Shown piece by piece: positions 1 through 10,767 of a DNA stretch of 64,000 nt. Each line of letters begins with the position of its first letter. Within the stretch, counting starts at the first letter, position 1. The notes under the pieces are model-generated. The model saw only the letters and a list, made by a program, of their open reading frames with translations. It was not told the DNA's origin and made no database searches. This DNA is from Selaginella moellendorffii. Taxonomy: Eukaryota; Streptophyta; Lycopodiopsida; Selaginellales; Selaginellaceae. Where the stretch lies: positions 496,001 through 560,000 of the forward strand of contig NW_003314317.1 of NCBI RefSeq assembly GCF_000143415.4. The letters run 5' to 3'. A program made the translations under genes and the position numbers.

Positions 1-3000
1 TCTTAAGGTACAAAACTATGAATAAACTTGTAAATGAAGCCCTTGCAAAGATTCATTATGATAAGCTAACTAAGTGCATAAATAAGGTGGTTAACTAGAT
101 GAAGGATAAAGGTTTAGAAAAATTCTATAAAATTATATCAAACTTTGTAGGATTATAGAAAGACAAACTAATTCTTCAATTATGGGATCCTGTAAAATTG
201 GGTTTCAAAATGGATGGAGGGGATATTAGGGGATATTAAAATCACTCAAGATCTTATTTTTAAGCTTTTTTATCTTCTCATAGAGTTAGATCAGTAGAAT
301 TGGATAAAAAGAGTAATCTTTCCTAATAAACTCAGACAAGGAATTGTTCATCTAAAATAGAGGGAAAATACATATCTTTGGGAAAAATTTATCTTTATAC
401 TAAAAAAACCTTTATATATCTAAGTGCTTTCTCCAATGGGAAGTTCCAAAGAAAAAAATCAAAGGATACATTGGATAAATATTTCTTTCTCTAGAGTAGG
501 CCTTCCCTCAAAATCTTACTACTATGGCATATAGAAATTTTCTCTAGGCAATGCAAGACTTAGAGAAAAAGAAAGGAAAAGATGGATACTTTAAGAGTAA
601 TATTTACATTTTTCTTGCCTTATATAAGCTTTACTTTAATATAAACTTTACTAACAAACCACAAGGATTAATGAGTAAAGATTACTAGGCTAACAAAGAA
701 AAAAAAATTCTATAATACGTTTGTATACAAATGCAAACAAAGGCCTCTTGGACAAAGCTTAGGGCTAACATATTAATGCAAAGTGATATAGATAATTTGG
801 AGGTAGCTAGGGAGCTTCTTTTTCTCTCCCATTCTTTCCTTCTCACTCACTCTATGCTTACGCTTTTGCCAAAATGTGTTAACACTCCAAGCTTAGCTTT
901 GAAGTAATGTATGGCAACTTAAACACCACCTAAGGCCGTGCAAGAGCAAATACCATTCTTGCTACCTATTAAATTGAGTGCACCCTTGATTGGGTGGAGT
1001 GATCTTGTCCTTATACTACCACCATAAAGTATTGATTCCACTCTCAAAGCACCATTGACACAAGATCTCTCTTGGACACCTTCATTAGCACTACAATACA
1101 TCTCTCAGTTGCTTAATGTTGAATGTTTTTCTTACAAATGTTTATGGATAGCAAAAACTCCTAAGCAAGACAAGCATATGGAGGAAATCTTGTCTGGTGA
1201 TAAGGAGTGCTTTCTCCCTATGACAAAGTTTGGCTTAATGCTTTTATGTTATTTGCCTATACGGAGTTACTCGAAAGAGAAATATTGATTGAGCAAAAGA
1301 TTAAGCTCATGTAAAAATGGTACCCAACAAAGCATGCATTTCTCTTCCACAGGCAAGTCCATCCTTTTGAACTCACCTAACTTTTTCACTTAGACAATAA
1401 GGGTGAAATAATCACAATAAGCAAGAAGGATCATATGCCCAATCAATACATCCTCCCAAACTATACATCCAGACGTGAAGGCAACTTCATCTACTTAAAA
1501 CCCAACTATTATGCTAGGTTTAAGGTATTGTGTGCCATCATCAACAAAAGGACAGTTGCGCAAAATACCAGCATCGAGATAGCTTGCCTATTGAAAACTA
1601 TTGAGACTAGACAACAAATAAACATAACTCATTTCACCTATAATGGATTTATGGCTGAAATGAAAAATATTGCCTTAAAGGTAGGTAAGGGAAGACAAGT
1701 GAAAATAGGAGTCTTCATATTTTTGCAATGCATCTACAAACATTATACAACTTAGGAGAATCTCGTGCCTCACCTTGATATTGAGGCACCACCTCCAATA
1801 TCTCCTCTGAGGGAGATAGCAAAGGATATGGATATGGAGCAAGTTTCCCAAAATCCCGATGATACAGATTCAAGTGAGGAAAATTCTCCCCTAAAAAAGA
1901 AATTCTGCCTAGATATGAAAATCTAAGCTATGAGACTTCTAGAGTTTGTTCCGTAGAATCTAGTGGCTGAGTATGCCACAAAAAAGCTAAAGGCGGCAAG
2001 TATGGTGATAAAACACTACGCTTGGATCAAGAATAGGGTCATAACTCATCTACATTTATCCCAATGCCTATACAAAACTCTCCGAGCATTAGGAAAGTGA
2101 TGAGCACTAGGTAAACAATGGACACCAAAGTTGTGAAAGAAATTCCACAACTTAGACCACAAAGTTTGACATATGATTTACCAACATATGCTACAAAACC
2201 ATTGGTTGTGGATACAATTAATAAGGTGAGTTTAAGCTAAGAAGATCATAGGAATACAAGCTTAGTCTTCTCTAGTTTATCTATGCATCCAACAGTTGGT
2301 TGATCAGTCTAGCAAGATGAGGCAACTATAGCGACAGTAGACATTGCAATAACACTACAAAGTCAAGGTTAGCTATGCCTTCACTCACAAGACCGTGAAT
2401 CAACTGAGCGAGCTAATAGTCTGAGGCTTTATAAAGGATTTTACTCAACATATCAAGGGAGGAGGCAAGTAGTTAGTGTAGCGCATGTGATCATAGGATG
2501 AGATTTAGATATACTGTCACTGTGGATCTTTGGAACCTTGGGGGATAAATGGGGATAACATAATTACTAAAGGCTCTCTCATCAAACAATTACCTCTTTT
2601 CCAGTTGGCTTAAAGGGATTGAGATAAGGTGTGGTACAGGTGGTATTGGAGCCAACTAGTCGATGAGGCAATGCAGCCAATAGTATATGAGGAAACTACA
2701 AAGTACCACACGTAGGTCTTGAGCTACCTCAAGTCAATCACCAAGAAAGTGGATGGAGTTATGGGCAAGCAAAATCATCAATGCTATATAATCCAAGAAC
2801 TCAAGAATGCAATCCCAGCTTCAACATCCATTAATACAAAGCGCATTAACTACTAGGATCAACACATTGCAATGTTCAACCAAGAAAATCAGATCATGTA
2901 TCAGGAACTTGATGATCTATGCTCAACAACCTAGCTCACTATAAAGACCAAGCTCAACAACCTAGAGCAGAATTCAGAGAATTTAACTACCTAAGGATAA

Positions 3001-3582
3001 GTAGTAGCTTTGTTGTAAGGGAGTGATAAAGAAATAAATGTTTTATCTTGTGTATCTTCTTAGATAGAGCAAAAGAAGAAAGTTTAGGCGAAATGGAGTT
3101 ATGCCTAAGTTTAGGCATCCATAAAAGAAAGAATTAACATAAATAAGCATGAAATAGTTAAAAACAGTTATAAAATCATGTAGTATATAAGTAGCACTCA
3201 AATATGTTGGAAAAGAACCCTCACTCACTGTTGTATGTATTTATATTGAATTAACCATCTTTTCTCCCACTTATGACTTTTTGTAAAGTATAATTGAGAG
3301 AGTGACATATGTCTCGGCCTTTATTTTTGACTTGGCCTTGGACTCTATTTTGGACCTAGCCTTGGCCTCCATCTCACACTCGATTTTGGACTTGGTCTCA
3401 AATTTTATCTTGGATTCGATCTTAGACTCAATCTCAGACTAAGACGCGGTTTTGAACTCAATTTCAAACTCAATCTTAGACTCAATCTCAAATTTAATCC
3501 TAACATTTTCATATCTCATAACACTTTATTTCAGTCCTTTTTATAGCCCTTTCTAGAAACTCATTCACCAATTGCTTCAAAC
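1..3582. other. AT-rich region without a supported gene
   Basis: I see only short ORFs broken by many stops, the longest 106 codons at 1435-1755, with no recognisable motif. The stretch 3310-3500 is a degenerate run of GACTC(A/G)AT(C/T)TT-like units. It resembles the better-kept GACTCGATCTCGG run inside the chromovirus LTRs at 10010-10280, so part of this region may be decayed LTR sequence. Nothing else can be assigned. Confidence 0.5.
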
Positions 3583-3682
3583 NNNNNNNNNNNNNNNNNN
3601 NNNNNNNNNNNNNNNNNNNNNNNNNNNNNNNNNNNNNNNNNNNNNNNNNNNNNNNNNNNNNNNNNNNNNNNNNNNNNNNNNN
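3583..3682. other. assembly gap (100 N)
   Basis: Exactly 100 undetermined bases. This length is usual for a gap of unknown size, so the two sides need not be truly adjacent. Confidence 0.99.
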
Positions 3683-3747
3683 TTAGATAATAATTTACAA
3701 AAATTGTTTCCCACAAAATACAGGTAATAATATTAAGGGGTAAGTCA

Positions 3748-4329
3748 ATGAGAATGGGATTTCGTCGTATATTAGATAATGTTACAAATGGTTTACATAA
3801 TGCTCGTTCTAATAGATGTAAGGTTGTTGGTGAAAAGTATCAAATTGAGTATTCATACTTTCGCTATCGCAATAAGGAATTATTATATGAATTGGATGTT
3901 ACTTCTACTTTGAATCTATATAGAGCTTGTGATAATAGTTTAACCACTTTAAGTGCTGGACTTACAAATAATAAGCTTTATACAAATGAATTTATAAGGT
4001 CACCAAATGGAAAAAATATATTAATTCTAGAATTAAATTGTAAACTTTCTCTATATTCTCAAGAAACTTTAATTTGGAGATCAAAAGGTAATAATAATTA
4101 TTATGGGCCATGTATATTTATAATACAAATTGATGGCAATGCTGTTATATACACTGAATCAAAAGTTATAGTATGGTCTATTAACATATATTGTCTCAAT
4201 ACACCATATTGTTATTTATTTACTTTTCTTTCTTTACAAGATAATTGTGATTTAGTGTTATATAAGATAAATAAAAATGGTAAAAATGAACCTTTTTGTC
4301 CAATTAATACTAAAAAATGCTTTATTTGA
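3748..4329 (+). CDS. bulb-type mannose-binding (GNA-like) lectin domain protein
   Basis: A single-exon ORF of 193 codons. From about residue 65 it shows the three-fold B-lectin pattern. The start LTTLSAGLTNNKLY matches the usual 'LSAGQ..L' strand. One subdomain has QIDGNAVIY, a clean QxDxNxVxY mannose-binding motif, followed by VWSIN. Another has QDNCDLVLY, which keeps the spacing imperfectly. The first, ILELNCKLSLY..IWRSKG, has lost the polar residues. Family members bind mannose glycans, in defence or recognition. I see no signal peptide or membrane segment in the first 40 residues (MRMGFRRILDN...). Codons are strongly A/T-ended, unlike the GC-rich genes after 31 kb. The ATG at 3748 is preceded at 3736 by AAGGGG, a Shine-Dalgarno look-alike that may be chance. 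An inverted repeat follows the stop. It lies only 65 bases from the assembly gap, so its origin (plant, transferred or contaminant) is open. Confidence 0.55.
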   Translation: MRMGFRRILDNVTNGLHNARSNRCKVVGEKYQIEYSYFRYRNKELLYELDVTSTLNLYRACDNSLTTLSAGLTNNKLYTNEFIRSPNGKNILILELNCKLSLYSQETLIWRSKGNNNYYGPCIFIIQIDGNAVIYTESKVIVWSINIYCLNTPYCYLFTFLSLQDNCDLVLYKINKNGKNEPFCPINTKKCFI

Positions 4330-4339
4330 ATAAAGAAAC

Positions 4340-4366
4340 TACCCTGTTTGTGGTAGTGACAGGGTA
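4340..4366. terminator. perfect 8-bp inverted repeat just after the lectin ORF
   Basis: TACCCTGT (4340-4347) and ACAGGGTA (4359-4366) form a perfect 8-bp stem with an 11-base loop, 10 bases after the lectin stop codon. No T-run follows, so it is not a standard bacterial intrinsic terminator. It could be an RNA 3'-end structure or chance. Confidence 0.3.
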
Positions 4367-4369
4367 TCA

Positions 4370-5933
4370 AGCTAAAAAATAGTATTGCCACCAATTGAGA
4401 GGGGGTTGTTATTTTATATTTTGAATTTATATTTTCAATTATATTATAAATATAATATAATTACTAAATAAATTTCTATAGTTTATGAATTTATAACTAT
4501 AAATACAGAATTGTTTTAAGCTATATTAAATGGTGCTTAGGAAGTTAAGCCTACCAAAACTATTATGTTAATTTTTTCCTATTAATAATTTTTGTTTTCT
4601 TGAACAAAACCCAAAAGTCGTGGAAGAAAAGTTTTAGTGCTAAAATACAACAATAAACTGAGGCTAAGTGTATTTTAGAACATCACCATTTCAATTCTCT
4701 CAATCTGAGTAAGTCAAAGTATTTTATCTCTATATGCATGTGATTCTGAGAATTTTAATGTAGAATTCCAATCTGTTTTATAAAATAAATCAGAACATTT
4801 TAAATGCCACCATGCCACATACTCTTCATTTGGCATCACTTGCATTATAAATTTAAAGATGCTAAAGTATGGGAGGAGTGCCATGGCAAGGAGTTCTTAA
4901 TCTCCTAAGATTTCAATGGTAAGTAAACAATTATACTAGGGTTAAGGATGATCAAGGAGCTCTAGCACCTCAAGTTGCAAAATTTTATAGTTGTTGTAGA
5001 TTGCTATATGATCTTATCATCTTGACACTCCTATAGAATTATCGATTTAAAAAATTAATTTTTAACAACCATAACAAATAATCTGTTGCATATTGCTAGT
5101 AACATTTGGTTTTCTTAATAATAGTATTATTCTTATTTATTAATCTAATTGATCAAATGAAAGTTTGTAAGTATAAACATGTTTATAATTTATAAAAATA
5201 AGATTAATTTTATTTAATATCAAAAATTAGATGGTAGAATAAATTATAATATACTATAAAGTTTTTTAAACTTTAAAAATGTCTATAAATTATAAATACT
5301 TGATTATTCTAAATGAATAGCAACCATTTGATGGTAGAATATCCTAGAATATCCAAGGATGTTCTAGGTATATCCACTACCAGTTTACTTAAGACCATTG
5401 TTAAAATCATAATAAACCAGATATAAATGCTTGAACCAATATATAATAAAATTTCAAAGGCTACTATTCTACTGCAAAAAAAATTAATAACTCTTCTAGA
5501 AACATAATATTTATCCTTGTCCACTTTAGTTGTCTTCTATATATAATAAATTGAACTATGTAAGATTTTAAAGCCATGATTCCATTTGGACTTGTTTTGC
5601 TCTTTTATTTTCCAGTCTGTTAAAGTTAAAAATTCTATTCAGACTCATTATATTTATCCTCACTTTGTATTCATATTATTTATCCTCATTCCAATACCCT
5701 CTTATTGCTCATCCTCACTTCATTATACTGGAGGGAGACTCCCCTCCATCTCCTCCACCCCCTCCTCCAATGAAAATAAAGTTTGAAGTGTCAAGAGAAA
5801 GCCAAAAAAATTAAAGAAACAAGGTGGAAGAAAAAAAACAAGCAATTGTAGTTGCTGATTTAGGGTTTATTTAAACCTAAGCCTTAAACTTAACCCTTGG
5901 GATTTTGAACCATCACAAAATAAAAGCATTATT
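4370..5933. other. AT-rich intergenic region
   Basis: No ORF above 71 codons and no recognisable protein, RNA or repeat signature. Confidence 0.5.
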
Positions 5934-6109
5934 TGTGAGGTCAAAGTGTACGGTTACAATGTCATATACTAATATTAGCATAATGGGATTTTGGTAGCTG
6001 TTGGATTGATTTCAATCCAGACCACTCGCTCCTGTATATAAGTTAGAGTTTTTGGATTAATTAATATGTATATTTTCTATATTTCTTTTCCATATTCCAA
6101 ACATTCACA
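5934..6109 (+). repeat. 5' LTR of the outer gypsy element
   Basis: 176 bp, TGTGAG...TTCACA. It is clearly alignable with 30797-30969 and 62522-62696 over its whole length, including the shared blocks GGGATTTTGGTAG and CTCCTGTATATA. The latter holds a TATA-like box. Confidence 0.85.
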
Positions 6110-6350
6110 TTCGTGGAGGTGAGGGGCACCTTTCATTGTCCCTAAAGAGTGCTTGGATTTGTGATTTTAGTTTAGATCTAGCTTTGCATTAACTAAATTT
6201 AGTTTTTTTCATTTCTTTTGTTTTGTTCTTTTCTTTCAAAATTTTGGTTTAGATCTAGCTTTTCCCATTGTCTAGATCTCCCTTTCCTTTTAGTTTTTTC
6301 TCATTTCCCTTCTTTTGCTTTTTCATTTTCATTCATTTTTATAGTAGAGT

Positions 6351-7998
6351 AATAGTCTTCTTTTTTGACTTTGGAGCAACAGTTGGTGCAATTGCTTAAT
6401 GCTATGTGATTGCAATTAAACAACTAAACTCAATTGATAGTGGCATTCACAACACGTGGTATAGCTCCTCTTGCTCTTGGTGCTAATCCTCACATTTGGT
6501 TGAAGTTCTTTTGTGGGAATCTTGAGGTTGATGTGTACCATTAGTTCGGTCACTTCACGGTAATTGCCATTTATCATTTTTGGGATGATGCTCGCATGAG
6601 TTCCTCACGTGTTTCCAAGGGACGGTATTGCAGTGATACAATGGTTTGAGTGCAGCCACTCGTGGGGATTGGAATGTTCTCCCGGACGTCTTCAAATGCA
6701 CATTCAGACATGCTGACGATTGTGATGATGCCTTCCAACAATTGCATTGTCTTCGTCAAGGGCCATCTGAGTCGATGATGCAATTTAGCGTTCATTTCCA
6801 AAGCTTCTTGTTTCATGTAGAGCCAAATATGTCAGAGCGGATCAAGTTAAGAATGTTGTGGCCAACACTTTTTCAAGATCTTGTTAGACTTGTGCATGCA
6901 CTTGTTTTAGCCACCCTTGACGATGCTCTTTACTTGGCACAACGTTATAAGACATCGCCTCTTCCACTTCTCGCTGCACATCCTTTCGCTCCACTTCCTA
7001 TGGGCGATGGTCCTGTTCTAATGGAGGTTGATGCTACTGCTACTCAAGTCTAAGGACAAGGGTGAGGATGTGGTCGTGGCTGTGATGTTTGTTATTAAGC
7101 ATGTGATAAAGTTGGTCATACTTATCAATGTTGTCAGCATTTTCCAGATTGGCGACCTCCATTTCTTGGGTGGAGACCTTGGCTTCAATAACGTCCTGTT
7201 GGTGCTCCTCCAGTGGAAGGTTTGGACACCGAAATGCATCCGGGAAACAAGGAGTTACACGAGTAACAAAGGGATCTTGCACGAATAAGTCAGTGACCCC
7301 TTCATCTTTCTTTCAGAAGTATCATCAAAGGGCTCACTCAGCACAAATTCATCTAATGTTTACTTTCAAAGCTTATTTTTATAATAAGAGGTTTTCTATT
7401 ATTCTTTCCATGTTAGTTGAAACAGGTTTGAGTTTATCTTCTATTGCTCGACTTGTTACCACACGTTACTGTCTACATTTGTGTCGTGTGGTAGAGCCAG
7501 TTTTCATTCTTTATGGCAACGGCCGTACACATGCATGTGCACGGGATGAGGTGGACCTGGTTGTGCATGTGGGTGATCTTGAGTTTGGGTTGCAGTCATT
7601 GTGGGTAGTGTCAAGTTAAGCTTTTGACCTCATCCTTGGTATGGATTGGTTATAGCGCAATCATGCCAAGTGTGACTTTGAGGCTTCTCCTTCTTGTCTC
7701 ATACTTCCTTATATTTCATCAATTCCTCTCACTTCCATACCTCTTCGTCCCTTTACTTTTACCTCTGTTTCCATTACTTTTGTCCCTCCATTATTTCCTC
7801 ATATGTTTTCATCTTTTTTTGCTCTTCTCTTTTTTGATCCCTTCGACAATCTTTATGCTATAGCAGTTGATTGGCTCATAAAGAAGTATTCTGATCTCTT
7901 TGAATTTGACTTATCGTTTGGGGTCAAGATTGCCACACGTCATCCGATTCCAACCAGGGATGCTCATCCAATCAAGGTTCTTGTTTGTCATCAATCAT
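6351..7998 (+). pseudogene. gag/protease remnant of the outer gypsy element
   Basis: The longest open piece (6646-7053, 135 codons) aligns codon by codon with residues about 105-240 of the gag ORF at 62930: the shared blocks include SAATRGDW, GPSES, PNMSERIK and MEVDA. After it, the zinc-knuckle region (7080-7150) and the start of the protease/linker (7280-7480) can be followed, but in shifting frames with stops. It ends abruptly at 7998, where the non-coding LTR element is inserted. The continuation is at 28253. Confidence 0.8.
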
Positions 7999-9131
7999 TG
8001 TCGCGAATATGACTTCGGGTATCGAAAGTTACCTGTTGACCAGTCCTTACGGACACTCTTACCTTACTGCCACGATGGCAAGAGGTCGGTATTGCTGGAC
8101 CCTTTATCAGTCCCTCTTGTTCAAGTGTTAGTAAACTGGACTTTGCATCTGTACTTGGCCGGATGAGCATAAGGACGGAATTCCTAAGTGTCTATTCAGC
8201 CAAGCATACTTGGCCTGGCTTTTTAGTTCTCTTTTGCTCTGTCTTGCACTGGCTTGACAAGAACCCTCGCGTATTGAGATTGGTCCCTCAATATCGCTAC
8301 ATGATAGCTTACCGTGTCTGCCAAACACCCTCGCTATCATGCCCTTTGTGTTAGTCTCATTTCGGTCCCAAATGCTATTTATGGAAAGTGTCCAGATTTG
8401 CTCATTTGGCATATCTACGGAATGTAGAGATCGGTCTGAACACAATGGTGTTCGTCCCATGTCCAAATTCACAATCTAGAGACATTCCATATTTAGTAAG
8501 TTTCGAGCTTGTCCCAGAGACTAACTCCTGGTACTAAGGGAGGCTTGGGGTGAAAGCCCAAAGCGTGTGTTCCTCAAGGGGGGGGGGCTGTGGGGGGTTC
8601 CAAATGTATAGTAGGGATAGTGGGTAGGTCGGGCATGGCCGACCAACCTGAGGCATAATCTAGCTCCCGCTTGCGTGCCTGTCCTTGTTCTGCGTCCGGC
8701 TTGGGTCTAAGCCCAAGTTCCATCCCATGCTAGTTGGTGGAGTACCCATATCCTCACATTAGTCCACCGGTATGCCGAAATAGCGCCAGACTCCATTTGG
8801 CTCCGTTTTGTATGCTGGTCCTGGCATTGGGATGCTGGTTGCTCCAGGACTGTTCCAAGTCGCTCCGGACTCCTGTCCCTTCGCTCCTCGGGCTTTATGC
8901 TCGGGAGTTGCTCCGTGGTTCGGTTCCGTCACTCCTTGGCTCCATGCTTGGGAGTTTGGCACCGTTCCTTCGTTCAGTGGCCCAAGGCCCTGAACTTCGG
9001 GTTCCTATGGACACGTGGCATGTGACACGTGGCATCTGTCATGTGGCACAAAGAGGGTTTAGGTTCCGCTTCGTGGTGTTATTCTATGGTAAATCACCAT
9101 AGGATAAAGGGTCAAAACCACGTGCACTACA
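7999..9131 (+). repeat. 5' LTR of non-coding element 1 (LTR-A)
   Basis: 1133 bp, TGTCGCGAATATG...CACTACA. It contains a G-run near 8578-8588, the palindrome GGTCGG-GCATGG-CCGACC near 8632, three ACACGTGGCAT-type units near 9010-9050 and an inverted repeat near 9080-9107. Several 60-122 codon ORFs inside it recur in all four LTR copies and have no protein features. Confidence 0.9.
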
Positions 9132-9133
9132 TT

Positions 9134-9144
9134 TGGTATCAGAG
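9134..9144 (+). promoter_or_regulatory. primer binding site of element 1 (initiator tRNA-Met type)
   Basis: TGGTATCAGAG begins two bases after the LTR end. It is the usual plant LTR-element primer site complementary to the 3' end of initiator tRNA-Met. Confidence 0.85.
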
Positions 9145-9203
9145 GATGAGTCTCAGCGAGTACTATTCAATGAGATTGGGCAACTAGTCTCGTTGCATAC
9201 GCA

Positions 9204-10364
9204 TGTAAGCCACAAATTTTTCCTTTCCAATTTGCTAGCTCACCTCGTCTATCCGCCCGACACTGCCTTGGCTTTTGCTAGGTTCCCTCGCCAAGGTTCT
9301 CGCCTATGGTACCAGCTCCTACTTGGTCCTACTTGCTTTCAGCTATTCACTGCACGAGCAACGGAGCGTTAGCCACCATCCACGGATTCCCAATCTCTCC
9401 CAATCCCCCTCCCCGGGTTAGACTGGACTTAAGGTTCGGCTACACTCCCCGCAAGCACAAGCAGCCAAGCACACCAAACTTCCAGGTTCCTAACTTCCCT
9501 TGGTACCACAAGACTTGATCATGGGACCCTCTAAATCCCAAGTCTTGAGTGCAACACTTGCTTCGGGACGCCGGGGCGAAACACCGTGGCCTAGCAGCCC
9601 GGTATGGGTACCTTTACCCCCCCACTTCCATCCCGAAGGAAAGCCCAAGCCCCTAGGAAGGGCGAGGACCAATGAGCCGCATAGTACTCAAGTGGGGCAC
9701 CACTCCACATGAGCCGGGAGCACTGCAATCGGTTTCCCTTTCGGGAGTGGGAGCTGCTCTTGAGCACTTCCTTGGATGGCCCCTCCGGCACCAACCAAGT
9801 CCATGCTCACTCCCACCCAAGGCCCCTCGGTCCCAGTCCCAACCTCAAGTCAGTTTGGGAGCTCCACTGGAGAGTCCCTTCTAAACTGGTTCCTGGACCT
9901 CACTATCCCCACTATACTTTTGGAACCCCCTGCAGCCCCCCCCCCCCCCCCTGGGAGACGCATGCTTTGGGCTTTCACCCCTTGACCCGTATTAGTATTT
10001 GGACTTAGTCTCTGGCTCGATCTCGGACCCGATTTCGGATCCGACTTCAGATTCGGTTTCGGACTCGATCTCGGACTCGATCTCGGACCCGATCTCGGAC
10101 CCGACCTCGGACTCGACCTCAGACTCGGTCTCGGACCCGATTTCGGATCTCGGACTCCGTCTCGAACTCGGTCTCGAACTCAGACTCGAACTCGGTCCCC
10201 GAGTCGGTCTCGGACTCGATTCCGGACTCGATCTCGAACTCGGTCCTAGAGTCGGTCTTGGACTCGATCTTCGACTTGGTCCCATCCGATGAACTCTTTG
10301 TCATTTTGGTCATGCTTTCGGGGTTCCTTTAGCCTACGACACCTCGGCGAGTTGGTTCCTTACA
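9204..10364 (-). repeat. 3' LTR of the chromovirus (left copy)
   Basis: 1161 bp, paired with 15597-16749. Differences visible by eye include an extra 8-bp TCTCCCAA-type unit near 9390 and different lengths of the C-run near 9938. It carries a tandem run of GACTCGATCTCGG-type units at 10010-10280, which creates spurious 97-codon ORFs on both strands. Confidence 0.92.
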
Positions 10365-10767
10365 ACTTCACCACCCATAGAAGAAGTTCGATGCCCACAT
10401 CGAACGTCTCGTTTTATCCTACGACTTGTTGACCATGTCTCCGGGGGCATCCCCCCACTTAGCGGTGCGCCTAAGTTAGCCTCCCTGGCCAAGAGTCCAT
10501 GACAACGGAATATAGGTGTCCCTATACTCCTCACCTCACCACGCCCTAGTATGGGGTCGGGACTTGAACCCAGCCTTGCTTTACTAGGGGGTTGGGACTC
10601 GAACCCAACCTCCGTAGAATACGTCCACGGATTCGACATCCCCGCAGGGAGTCGGGCGTAGCTCCCTACGCCTGGTCGACCTAGCTAACCCATGCTAATT
10701 AGCTTACCTTCGGCGCGCCTTCGGGTCCCAACATATGCCACTTGCTCAACTTTGCAAATTGATATTT

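Noticed and set aside
10010-10280. CRISPR-like array impression from regular repeats
   Set aside because: Units are 6-12 bp without unique spacers, in a eukaryotic LTR.
9999-10292. 97-codon Ser/Asp repeat ORFs on both strands of the chromovirus LTR
   Set aside because: They are a by-product of the hexamer minisatellite, lie in an LTR and recur in the other LTR.
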